DNA of 64,000 bases from Acidobacteriota bacterium. GTDB lineage: Bacteria > Acidobacteriota > Blastocatellia > Pyrinomonadales > Pyrinomonadaceae. The stretch is taken from positions 124,001 through 188,000 of the forward strand of contig JAOAPY010000013.1 of the NCBI GenBank assembly GCA_025463135.1. The letters are read 5' to 3'. A program made the translations under genes and the position numbers. Under the pieces are notes generated by a model. It was not told the origin of the DNA. It searched no databases and saw only the letters and a list, made by a program, of their open reading frames with translations. Shown here one piece after another: positions 52,869 to 60,313 of this stretch (the stretch's first letter is position 1; each line of letters starts with the position of its first letter).

Positions 52869-53222
52869 ATGGCATTCACTCGCTTAATGTGGTTTGCGCG
52901 CTTCGAAGTTGTCCTTTTCCTGGGCGGCTTCGCCGCGATCATTTTTTATAGAATGCTGACTGGTAGCATTAACACGCACTACTTGCTATACGGAACGAAC
53001 AAAGACGGGACGAAATACTTCAGTCCAGAGCGGGTTCAGCTGCTCCTTTTTACTCTCTGGACCGCTGTCTCCTATGTAATGCAAATAGGGGAAACACGGG
53101 AAGCCGGTGTGCTTCCGGACATACCAATCAAAACCCTGGCCCTGCTGGGGGGTAGTCAGGCGATCTACCTCGGCGGCAAGGCCTATTCCATGTTGTTAAA
53201 GAAGACAGCGAAAGGAGAATAG
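52869..53222 (+). CDS. Unknown three-helix membrane protein (first gene of operon)
   Basis: 117 residues; TM helices about 8-27, 51-68 and 85-103. Residues about 57-110 (FSPERVQLLLFTLW ... PDIPIKTLALLGGSQAIYLGGK) match in layout the second gene's residues about 65-118: S-x-x-R-x-QLL-x-FT ... IP ... L-x-LLG-x-S ... YL-x-x-K. So the two proteins share a two-helix module. Function unknown. Co-transcribed with the next two genes. Confidence 0.7.
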   Translation: MAFTRLMWFARFEVVLFLGGFAAIIFYRMLTGSINTHYLLYGTNKDGTKYFSPERVQLLLFTLWTAVSYVMQIGETREAGVLPDIPIKTLALLGGSQAIYLGGKAYSMLLKKTAKGE

Positions 53223-53224
53223 CA

Positions 53225-53887
53225 ATGCTCATAATGCAGGTTGCGCAGACCGCTCTAACACAAGCCGAAAAAACCCAAAGCTGGCTGACCTTTTCGGCCG
53301 GTTGGGTTGCGTTGGGTTTTTTGGGGGCATTCGGACTCTTGATTCTCTGGTACGTGTTTACAGAAAGAATCGATCTCAGCGGTCTAATCAACGAACCGAC
53401 CGGCGAGGCCAGCATGTCTCGCTTTCAACTGCTTATCTTTACGTTCGTGATTGCGGCAAGTTTATTCCTGATCGTTTCCTCTGGAACGCCTCCCAACTTC
53501 CCCCCGTTAATCCCACAGGGCATCCTGGTCCTGTTGGGAATCAGCTCCAGTTCCTACCTGGTCAGCAAGGGCATTCAGGCCAGCTCACCACAGGGACTCT
53601 CACGGCCAAATCCACAAGTCACCATTAAGGCCGGAAGTAATAGCGCAACCGTTGGCGGGAAACCGGTCCAATTCCAGGTCGATGTCGTTGGCTTGACCGA
53701 CGAAACTGTTACCTGGTCCATCGATCCGCTAAAGGGCGCAGGAATTATTGATGTCAATGGCCTCTATACTCCGCCGGCGCCGACCGAGCCTGGGCTGAAG
53801 ACCGGGAAGGTCACCATCAAAGCAACCAGCGCTGAAGATGTCAGCTTGACGGATATCAGAAACATCCAACTGGTACTGCCACAATGA
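53225..53887 (+). CDS. Unknown membrane protein with Ig-like C-terminal domain (second gene of operon)
   Basis: 220 residues; AAAGGAG overlaps the previous stop. Three TM helices (about 24-44, 67-85, 97-112); the second and third repeat the first gene's helix pair (SMSRFQLLIFTFVIAASLF ... IPQGILVLLGISSSSYLVSKG). Residues about 128-220 look like a bacterial Ig-like domain (VTIKAGSNSATVGGKPVQFQ, VTWSIDPLKGAGIIDVNGLYTPP, KVTIKATS). The domain probably lies outside the cytoplasm. Not a known family. Confidence 0.7.
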   Translation: MLIMQVAQTALTQAEKTQSWLTFSAGWVALGFLGAFGLLILWYVFTERIDLSGLINEPTGEASMSRFQLLIFTFVIAASLFLIVSSGTPPNFPPLIPQGILVLLGISSSSYLVSKGIQASSPQGLSRPNPQVTIKAGSNSATVGGKPVQFQVDVVGLTDETVTWSIDPLKGAGIIDVNGLYTPPAPTEPGLKTGKVTIKATSAEDVSLTDIRNIQLVLPQ

Positions 53888-54801
53888 CAAGGAAACGCGT
53901 AGCAAAACCCACCGGCAAGGGTCGCACCGGCGTCGCCGCTACCGTCGCCGCAGGGTTGCCTCTTTTACTCTCATTCATCTCCACTGGTGGCGCTCCACAA
54001 CCGGCGCCCGCCGAACCACCATCACACGTTGTCGTCTCAGGAAAACCAGTTTTTAAGGTTGGCTGCCAGCTTCCCTTTGACAGCATCAAGTCCGAAGGTC
54101 TCGAGATTGACGCGAAATGTACCAGTGATGGTACTGCCACGGCCGATGATCTTAAAGACCGGCTTGAGTTCAATGCGAAGAACAACTTCTGCGCTGAGGG
54201 TACCCCGAGGGCCATTACTTATGACGATCTCAAGGGGCTGCAAGTAGCAGCGGACGCCATCGATGGCCTGAGAGATAACCTGACAAAAAGCCGTAAGGAC
54301 TTGCTTGGAATTTTTAGCCCCAGCGGCCAGCCCAAGCTCGGCGAAGGTACTTTGGTGCAACTTGTAGCCTTTGTTAAGGACGCTCACAACTCAAATGTGG
54401 GAGCAGGCGAAAAAGTAAATTGCAAGCTAACCAAGAAGGAGGAAAACGATATCCACATTGAACTCATGCCGGATCAGACCGAAGACGATCCCTGCAAGAG
54501 TGTTACCGCTGAAATGTCACCGCACTTTCGTCCGGAAGGATGGAACGATCTTGTAAGACTCAAACTCGAGCGCCCAGTGCGCATCACCGGATCGCTCTTC
54601 TTTGACAACAGTCATCAACCCTGCCGAGGTGACAAGCGTCCCAATCCAAAAAGAATTTCTCTTTGGGAGATTCATCCCGTATACCAATTCGAAATCTGCA
54701 AAGTTAAGCCTAAGAGCCCAACTGAGTGCGACGTGAAAACGGATTCGCAGTGGATACCTCTCGATCAGTGGCATACGGAAGACAGCGACGTTGAGCCTTA
54801 A
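53884..54801 (+). CDS. Unknown secreted or anchored protein (third gene of operon)
   Basis: 305 residues; overlaps the previous stop by four bases, so coupled. Basic N-terminus with a signal anchor (about 14-34, TGVAATVAAGLPLLLSFIS), a Pro-rich linker, then a folded part with several Cys. Two stretches look conserved: RLKLERPVRITGSLFFDNSH and RISLWEIHPVYQFEIC, the latter like the C-terminal 'WEIHPV' strand of some extracytoplasmic OB-like domains. Function unknown; it should meet the Ig-like domain of the preceding protein outside the membrane. Confidence 0.68.
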   Translation: MTRKRVAKPTGKGRTGVAATVAAGLPLLLSFISTGGAPQPAPAEPPSHVVVSGKPVFKVGCQLPFDSIKSEGLEIDAKCTSDGTATADDLKDRLEFNAKNNFCAEGTPRAITYDDLKGLQVAADAIDGLRDNLTKSRKDLLGIFSPSGQPKLGEGTLVQLVAFVKDAHNSNVGAGEKVNCKLTKKEENDIHIELMPDQTEDDPCKSVTAEMSPHFRPEGWNDLVRLKLERPVRITGSLFFDNSHQPCRGDKRPNPKRISLWEIHPVYQFEICKVKPKSPTECDVKTDSQWIPLDQWHTEDSDVEP

Positions 54802-54858
54802 CGATCGAGACGCAACCAGGCAATTTCATTCGCGGTAGATGCCGCCATCATTTACAGC

Positions 54859-54928
54859 TGTTTAGAGTACCGCCTTTTAGGCGGGCTTTAGGCTGGGCGA
54901 AAAACCTGACTGGAGTCTGAACCTTCGC
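54859..54928. repeat. Diverged TTTAGAGTACCGCC-family palindrome
   Basis: GTTTAGAGTACCGCCTTTTA ... AACCTGACTGGAGTCTGAAC. Matches the layout of 60108-60176 (GTTCAGAGTACCGACTTCAG ...) with several changes. Lies after the three-gene operon. Confidence 0.5.
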
Positions 54929-55033
54929 CCTTTCTAAAACTGTTTTACTGCCTGAGCGTTTCGCCGTTCGCCAATCCAAGCCCATCTCGTTTAGAATGCC
55001 CGCGCACTTTCTGCTCTCCTCTTTTGCATCTTA

Positions 55034-56002
55034 ATGGAACCCTACGCGGCTTTCTTGAACAAAGCAGGTCGACTGCGCAGCGGTTGGCGCCTTGGACTCT
55101 ATGCGCTCGCCTTCGCGGCTTCGATGTTTCTTTTCGGATCGCTGGTGCGCGTGGCCTTTGTTATTAGTGAACGTCTGCACCTGACCATTGGCAGTTTTCT
55201 CGAAAACATTGTCTATCGCCTGGTCCTGCTTGCTGCGGCGCTGCTCGCGGGTTGGGTCTGCAATCGTTGGCTGGAAGGGTTGCCCTGGCGAGCGCTCGGT
55301 CTTGCTTTCCATGCAGGATGGATCAGAGATCTGTTGATTGGCTCAATTATCGGCGCTACGTCCCTGGCAATCGCAGCGCTCGCTGCATTCGCCGGCGGGG
55401 GTTTGCGATTCTCGCTCTCGGGCCGAGAATTTCTTCAGTCCACACTTCAGACGCTGGCTATCACGGCGGCTTTGTTTATCGTGGCAGCACTGGCTGAGGA
55501 AGCAGTTTTCAGGGGGTACCCGCTACAAACCTTAACGCGGGCCGGCCTGGCCTGGCTTGGCGTGCTGCTCACTTCCATCCCTTTTGCGCTGGGGCATTTA
55601 CAAAACCCAAACGTGGTGGCGGGCTTCACGTTTATTAATACGGCGCTCGCGGGAGTATGGCTGGCCGCGGCTTATTTGAAGACTCGGAGTCTCTGGTTTC
55701 CGCTGGGTGTTCATTGGGCCTGGAACTGGGCCTTGGGGTCTCTCTTTGGTTTGCCCGTCAGCGGAATGAAACTATCGGCCTATCCGGTATTACAAGCCGC
55801 GGACCGAGGGCCGGCGTGGCTGACTGGTGGAAGCTATGGCATCGAAGGCGGATTGGCCTGCACCATCGCGTTGGTTATCTCCACACTTTTTATTTGGCGC
55901 AGCGGTGTGGTGACGGCAACTCCGGAATTGATGAAGCTTACCTCTGAAGAGAACCCGGTGCAGCGTGTGCCCGACAAACTTCAATTTGTCGATTTGCAGT
56001 AG
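55034..56002 (+). CDS. CPBP-family intramembrane protease (CAAX-like)
   Basis: 322 residues, about eight TM helices. Catalytic motifs: EEAVFRG (E155-E156), H188 in LGHLQNP and the later His in LGVHWAWNW (about 226). Such glutamic proteases cleave or process membrane proteins, or serve bacteriocin immunity. The C-terminal VPDKLQFVDLQ is encoded by a palindromic repeat (55970-56080), so the natural C-terminus has been replaced. Confidence 0.9.
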   Translation: MEPYAAFLNKAGRLRSGWRLGLYALAFAASMFLFGSLVRVAFVISERLHLTIGSFLENIVYRLVLLAAALLAGWVCNRWLEGLPWRALGLAFHAGWIRDLLIGSIIGATSLAIAALAAFAGGGLRFSLSGREFLQSTLQTLAITAALFIVAALAEEAVFRGYPLQTLTRAGLAWLGVLLTSIPFALGHLQNPNVVAGFTFINTALAGVWLAAAYLKTRSLWFPLGVHWAWNWALGSLFGLPVSGMKLSAYPVLQAADRGPAWLTGGSYGIEGGLACTIALVISTLFIWRSGVVTATPELMKLTSEENPVQRVPDKLQFVDLQ

Positions 56003-56080
56003 CACAGACTCTGATCGATTCCCTGGAATCACAGACTGAAGTCTGTCTTACGGTGGCGACAAACTGAAGTTTGTCGGACA
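55970..56080. repeat. GACAAACTTCAGTTTGTC-family palindrome, copy 3, with nested GACTTCAGTC unit
   Basis: Outer CCGACAAACTTCAATTTGTC / CGACAAACTGAAGTTTGTCGG; inside lies AGCACAGACTCTGATC ... CACAGACTGAAGTCTG, a member of the second family. The CPBP gene ends within the left arm. Confidence 0.78.
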
Positions 56081-56208
56081 CCCGGTTAACACTCTTCCCT
56101 TCTCTCCCGTCTTAAACGGTGTCAGGAAACGTTTGATAAAACGAATCCCGGCGCAGTTTGACTTGCACGAATTCCCTTTAACCAGCGATCAACGAATGAG
56201 GCGCCGCG

Positions 56209-56814
56209 ATGTACGAGGCTGAAGCGACCGCAGACATGCTTCTGATGACCGCTCAAAGTGCACCCGCTCCGGCCCATCGAGAGGCGCCGAGTTCGCCCGA
56301 AGCGCTCCTGATAAGAGCCGTATTGGCCGGCAATCGCGATTCATTCGCCAGCCTGTACGAGCTTTACGCGCCGATGGTGCACGGAATTTTGCTGGCGCGG
56401 GTGCCTCGGACCGAAGTTGAAGATTTGGTACAGGATATTTTTCTTCATGCCTTTAAGAAGCTGGCCACCCTGCGCGACGCGAACGCGTTTGGCGGCTGGC
56501 TGGCGATGATTACGCGCAATCGGGCCATGGATTTTCACCGTTATGCGCGCGCAACTATCGAAGTGAAAGAAGAGCATGCGATCGGCGACCGCCGAAAAAA
56601 AGCAAAGGCTGAAGAGATTCTGAACGTGATTCGCAGTTTGCCCGACGCTTATCGGGAAACCCTGGTATTAAGATTGGTCGAAGGTATGACTGGTCCCGAG
56701 ATCGCCTCGCGCACAGGTTTGACCGCCGCTTCCGTGAGAGTAAACCTGCACCGCGGCATGAAGCTTTTGCGCGCCAAACTCGGCATGCAAGAAGAAGCAG
56801 AGACGCGAGCGTGA
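56209..56814 (+). CDS. ECF-type RNA polymerase sigma factor
   Basis: 201 residues; GAGG upstream of the ATG. Region 2: FASLYELYAPMVHGILLARVPRTEVEDLVQDIFLHAFKKLATLRD, with WLAMITRNRAMD; region 4: LPDAYRETLVLRLVEGMTGPEIASRTGLTAASVRVNLHRGM. An N-terminal extension of about 40 residues. First gene of a six-gene run; overlaps the next gene by four bases. Confidence 0.92.
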   Translation: MYEAEATADMLLMTAQSAPAPAHREAPSSPEALLIRAVLAGNRDSFASLYELYAPMVHGILLARVPRTEVEDLVQDIFLHAFKKLATLRDANAFGGWLAMITRNRAMDFHRYARATIEVKEEHAIGDRRKKAKAEEILNVIRSLPDAYRETLVLRLVEGMTGPEIASRTGLTAASVRVNLHRGMKLLRAKLGMQEEAETRA

Positions 56815-57422
56815 ATAAGGATCCTGAAGAGGTTTGGATTATGAATAACGATTACTTGTGGGACCGAACAGGTGAACCTGACGCGGAGGTCCAGCAACTC
56901 GAAGATGTCCTCGAAACGCTGCGCTACCAGCCGCTACCCTTCGAGTTGCCGGCGGCAGTAAAGCCGGCACACCGAAGCTGGTTGGTTCCGGCTCTCGCAA
57001 TTGCGGCGGCGATTGCGTTCATGATCCTGGCGGGCGGCATCTGGCTTCGGCTTCAGCAGCAGTCACGCTCGAACCGCCGCGACCTCGCTAAAGTTTCTCG
57101 AGAGAGTCGGACTACTAGGCCAGCCGCGCCGGATTCACCCGTTGTCGAGAACGTCAGCGCTCCTGACAGGGATCCGGACGGACCGGCTGCGCAACGAAAT
57201 TCCCTGCCGCGAAGAAACAGGATGGTGCGCATCTCGAATAGAAATCAGTTCCCTAGGTTGCGGAATGAGATGTCAGCCACTGAGCGAGTTGAAGCCGAGG
57301 CCGCCAAGGACCAATTGATGCTTGCCTTGCGGGTCGTCAGCGCGAAACTGAATCTCGCACAGCGCAAGACCCAATCAATCCCCGCAACCAATAACATTCG
57401 CAACCAACACAAACTCGGATGA
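56811..57422 (+). CDS. Putative membrane anti-sigma-like protein
   Basis: 203 residues from GTG, coupled to the sigma gene. N-terminal acidic helix (EVQQLEDVLETLRYQPLPFE), one TM helix (about 64-83, LAIAAAIAFMILAGGIWLRL), then a basic, disordered extracytoplasmic part. No zinc-finger cysteines, so it is a divergent anti-sigma factor if one at all. Position alone supports that role. Confidence 0.68.
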   Translation: MNKDPEEVWIMNNDYLWDRTGEPDAEVQQLEDVLETLRYQPLPFELPAAVKPAHRSWLVPALAIAAAIAFMILAGGIWLRLQQQSRSNRRDLAKVSRESRTTRPAAPDSPVVENVSAPDRDPDGPAAQRNSLPRRNRMVRISNRNQFPRLRNEMSATERVEAEAAKDQLMLALRVVSAKLNLAQRKTQSIPATNNIRNQHKLG

Positions 57423-57433
57423 ACGGAGTAATT

Positions 57434-58009
57434 ATGAAAACACTCTTCCTGTCGGTACTGAAACCAGCCGCACTCTCGTTGCTGCTGATCCTGTTGGCGG
57501 CGGTAGCGACAACGGCCCAGAGCGCGCGAATACAGACCAACAACCTTGATTATCTGGCGGCCAAGGCAAGCGAAACCGTCGACGTGAACATTGACGAGCA
57601 CTTAATGCAGATGACGGCCAAGTTCTTTTCCAGCACCGATCCCGATGAGAAGAAAATCAAGGAATTGGTGAGTGGGCTGAAAGGAATCTACGTCAAGGTT
57701 TTTGAGTTCGAGCATGAAGGCGAGTATTCAGCCGCGGACGTGGAATCGATTCGCTCGCAGCTGCGCGGCGGCGCCTGGACGAAAATCGTGAATGTGACCA
57801 GCAGGAAAGACGGGTCGGTCGAAGTTTACCTGATGACTGTGGGCGATCAAATTAGCGGACTGGCGGTGCTGGCTGCCGATCCAAAAGAGCTCACTATTGT
57901 GAACATCATCGGGCCCGTCGATCTCACCAAGCTCAGCGAACTGGAAGGACAATTTGGCGTACCTGTTTTAGATATCGAACAACCGGCAAAAACTAAAGCA
58001 AAGAATTGA
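57434..58009 (+). CDS. DUF4252-family secreted protein
   Basis: 191 residues from the ATG at 57434 (GGAG seven bases upstream; the ATG at 57419 overlaps the previous stop). Signal peptide about 1-29 (LLLILLAAVATTAQS). Body: LKGIYVKVFEFEHEGEY ... DGSVEVYLMTVGDQISGLAVLAADPKELTIVNIIGPVDL, the DUF4252 signature. In Acidobacteria and Bacteroidetes these lie beside ECF sigma genes; function unknown. Confidence 0.85.
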   Translation: MKTLFLSVLKPAALSLLLILLAAVATTAQSARIQTNNLDYLAAKASETVDVNIDEHLMQMTAKFFSSTDPDEKKIKELVSGLKGIYVKVFEFEHEGEYSAADVESIRSQLRGGAWTKIVNVTSRKDGSVEVYLMTVGDQISGLAVLAADPKELTIVNIIGPVDLTKLSELEGQFGVPVLDIEQPAKTKAKN

Positions 58010-58016
58010 GCCCACA

Positions 58017-58586
58017 ATGAAGACGATCAAGTTCAATATCACCAGGCTGTCGCTGCTCGGAATTGTCTGCCTCGCTTTGATTTCGCCGGACTCAACTTCC
58101 GCGGGCGCGAAACGTGACGAGTTCGGCGCGGTAGTCCAGGCTATCGAGCAGTACTACCACGTCAAGCATCAAAGCATACCTTTTCTGGCGCGGGCCGGCA
58201 TGAAAACCACGACCACGGCCATGCGAATCAGGGGCGGACAATACAAGAGGCTGGCTGAGGCAGGCAGTATCAGGATCGCTTTCTTTGAAGACCAGGATTT
58301 CGACTCGCGCGGCGGACTCATCACTTTCAAAACCTCTTTGGTCAGCGCCGTCGGCGAAACCTGGAGCCCGCTGATCCAAACGCTCTCGCCTAAGGACGAA
58401 TCGCAAACATATATCTTCATCAGAAATTCCGGCGAGAAGGTCAACGTGCTGGTGGTCACCCTGGAACGCCGCGAAGGGACAGTGGTCCAGGTCAGTTTGT
58501 CCCCGCACAATCTGGCGATCCTGATGCAGAGCCCCGAGGATATGGGCAAAGCAATAACCAATGACGCAACCCGGGACGACAATTAG
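58017..58586 (+). CDS. Secreted protein, DUF4252-like paralogue
   Basis: 189 residues, seven bases after the previous stop. Signal peptide about 1-29, then VQAIEQYYHVKHQSIPFLARAGMKTTTTAMR ... IRIAFFEDQDF ... ESQTYIFIRNSGEKVNVLVVTLERREGTVVQVSLSPHNLAILMQSPE. The layout (helix, then EVY/VLVV-like sheet) follows the preceding DUF4252 protein but without close identity. Function unknown. Confidence 0.65.
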   Translation: MKTIKFNITRLSLLGIVCLALISPDSTSAGAKRDEFGAVVQAIEQYYHVKHQSIPFLARAGMKTTTTAMRIRGGQYKRLAEAGSIRIAFFEDQDFDSRGGLITFKTSLVSAVGETWSPLIQTLSPKDESQTYIFIRNSGEKVNVLVVTLERREGTVVQVSLSPHNLAILMQSPEDMGKAITNDATRDDN

Positions 58587-58632
58587 AAATCGCGGACCCT
58601 CCAGAAGAGAGATCAAATCAGGAGCTAATACG

Positions 58633-60096
58633 ATGAACACTCAAATACCGTGTCCCGCAAAGACGCAAAGGCGCAAAGCCAATAACCTGCCGCGACAAAC
58701 GCTGCTTGTTTGCGCTCGATCACGCTCTCTCAGCACCCTGCGCTCTGGCTTTGCGCCTTTGCGCTTTCGCGGGACACTTCTCCTAATGACGTTGGTGCTC
58801 GTCCTTACCGCTTTGACGAACACGATTCACGTCAGCGCGCAAGAACCGGCGGACACCATACGCGTGGATACTCGCGTCGTATTCCTCGATGCCCTGGTGA
58901 AAGAAAAACGTGCCGGCATTCCCATCTCTGATCTCAAGCTGGAAAACTTTCAGGTCCTTGACAACGGACAGCCACGTTCGATCTCGTATTTCAGCCGCGA
59001 AGGGCAAGCGCGCAAGCCACTCGCGCTGGTGATCATTCTGGATTGCCGCGAGGATGGCGCCGGCAGGTTCCTGAAACGTCCCGAAATCCTGAAAGCAATG
59101 ACCGACGAACTCGCGAAACTCCCACCCGGAGATGAGGTCGCGATTGTCGCCATGAATATCAATGGCGAAGACGAAAAACGAATCTGGCTCACTGAATTCA
59201 CGCGTGACCGAAACCAGATCGCCGCGGCGCTGGCTAAGGTCCCGGGATTTGTCGATGTCCCCCAGGAAATCGCCGACGCTCGGGCCGCCCGGGAAAAGCA
59301 AATGGCGGCTGAGCGGGAAAAGGCTATCAAGCAGGAGCAACAGGAAAAGCAGAGCAAAGGCAGCTTGACGATCAATAGCGACAGCCAAAAATCCGCCGCC
59401 CAGCCAACTGCCACTCCTGCCGACGTCGTCGAGACGGAGACGATCAAGGGAAAGAACGGCTCGACCCTCGTGCGCACGATAAAAAAAGACGGGTCGGCAT
59501 CGGTCAAGCGAACCAACAGGAGCGGCCACGTGACTATTGAATTAGACGACATCTATGACATGGCTGGGGCCGTGCGCGATTCATCGCGCTCGGTCGCAAA
59601 GCAACGACCCAACTCGCAAGCCGCAATCGTTTGGGTATCCGACGGTATTGCTCCAATCTTCTTTGAAGACCGCGACGCGACCGAAAAAATTTTGATTCGC
59701 GACAACGTTATCTTTAATTCACTGACCGTCGATCTGCGCACCCTTTTCAAATTCCTGATGCCGATCGGACGCCCGGTCGCCGGTTGGATGGGTATTAGTC
59801 TCTACGGCAGCGCCAAGCGCCTGGCCCAGCAATCCGGCGGCGAAGCGGTACGCGTTAATCGCGTAAGCGACTACGGCTCGGGCCTGGCCAAAGTGATTGG
59901 GAACCTGACTGCGCGTTACAGCCTGGGGTTCTCACTAGCGGAAGGTGAAAAGGACGACGGCCGTTTACACAACCTCGAGGTGCGTGTTAAGGCCGAAGAT
60001 AGTAAAGGCAAGCTGCGCAAGCTTATCGTCAGCTCGCGACAGGGTTACTACCTCCCCGGTGAAGGAAAAGAAACCACCGCGTCAAGAGCTCAGTGA
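58633..60096 (+). CDS. VWFA-related secreted protein (acidobacterial family)
   Basis: 487 residues from ATG 58633, with AGGAG eight bases upstream. The signal peptide is MTLVLVLTALTNTIHVSAQ from residue 52 (ATG 58788). Then an N-terminal beta domain (RVDTRVVFLDALV ... LKLENFQVLDNGQPRSI) and a von Willebrand A domain starting LALVIILDCREDGAG, with a long charged insert (about 220-300, KQEQQEKQSKGS...) before the C-terminal half (AIVWVSDGI). Fits the VWFA-related acidobacterial family (TIGR03436-type). The segment 58651-58776 is a palindromic insert in the N-terminus. Confidence 0.85.
   Translation: MNTQIPCPAKTQRRKANNLPRQTLLVCARSRSLSTLRSGFAPLRFRGTLLLMTLVLVLTALTNTIHVSAQEPADTIRVDTRVVFLDALVKEKRAGIPISDLKLENFQVLDNGQPRSISYFSREGQARKPLALVIILDCREDGAGRFLKRPEILKAMTDELAKLPPGDEVAIVAMNINGEDEKRIWLTEFTRDRNQIAAALAKVPGFVDVPQEIADARAAREKQMAAEREKAIKQEQQEKQSKGSLTINSDSQKSAAQPTATPADVVETETIKGKNGSTLVRTIKKDGSASVKRTNRSGHVTIELDDIYDMAGAVRDSSRSVAKQRPNSQAAIVWVSDGIAPIFFEDRDATEKILIRDNVIFNSLTVDLRTLFKFLMPIGRPVAGWMGISLYGSAKRLAQQSGGEAVRVNRVSDYGSGLAKVIGNLTARYSLGFSLAEGEKDDGRLHNLEVRVKAEDSKGKLRKLIVSSRQGYYLPGEGKETTASRAQ
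58651..58776. repeat. CTTTGCG-family palindrome inserted in frame in the VWFA gene
   Basis: Left TGTCCCGCAAAGACGCAAAG, right CTTTGCGCTTTCGCGGGACA; the 30-base outer arms differ at only a few sites. Length 126 bp, exactly 42 codons, between codon 6 and the signal peptide. Related to 12196-12291 and 17811-17896. Confidence 0.8.
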
Positions 60097-60107
60097 TTTC
60101 ATCAGCC

Positions 60108-60176
60108 GTTCAGAGTACCGACTTCAGTAAGCTTTATTCGATCGCAAAAAACCCGACTGAAGTCGGTATTCTGAAC
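60108..60176. repeat. GTTCAGAGTACCGACTTCAG palindrome after the VWFA gene
   Basis: GTTCAGAGTACCGACTTCAG ... CTGAAGTCGGTATTCTGAAC, nearly perfect 20-base arms. A diverged copy lies at 54859-54928. Confidence 0.75.
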
Positions 60177-60313
60177 ACCTGTTGCCCAGTCGCATTCATT
60201 ACGAGCTACCGCCCTTCCTTCCAATAATCCGTGAGTAATACGAGTTTTCGTATGCAAGTACGATTCTTTTCTAGTAGTATGCGCACCTCAAACCATTTGC
60301 CGGAGGATGAGAG

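Noticed and set aside
53856-54215. Minus-strand frame of 119 codons inside the three-gene operon
   Set aside because: Opposite to coupled plus-strand genes; no motif or ribosome site.
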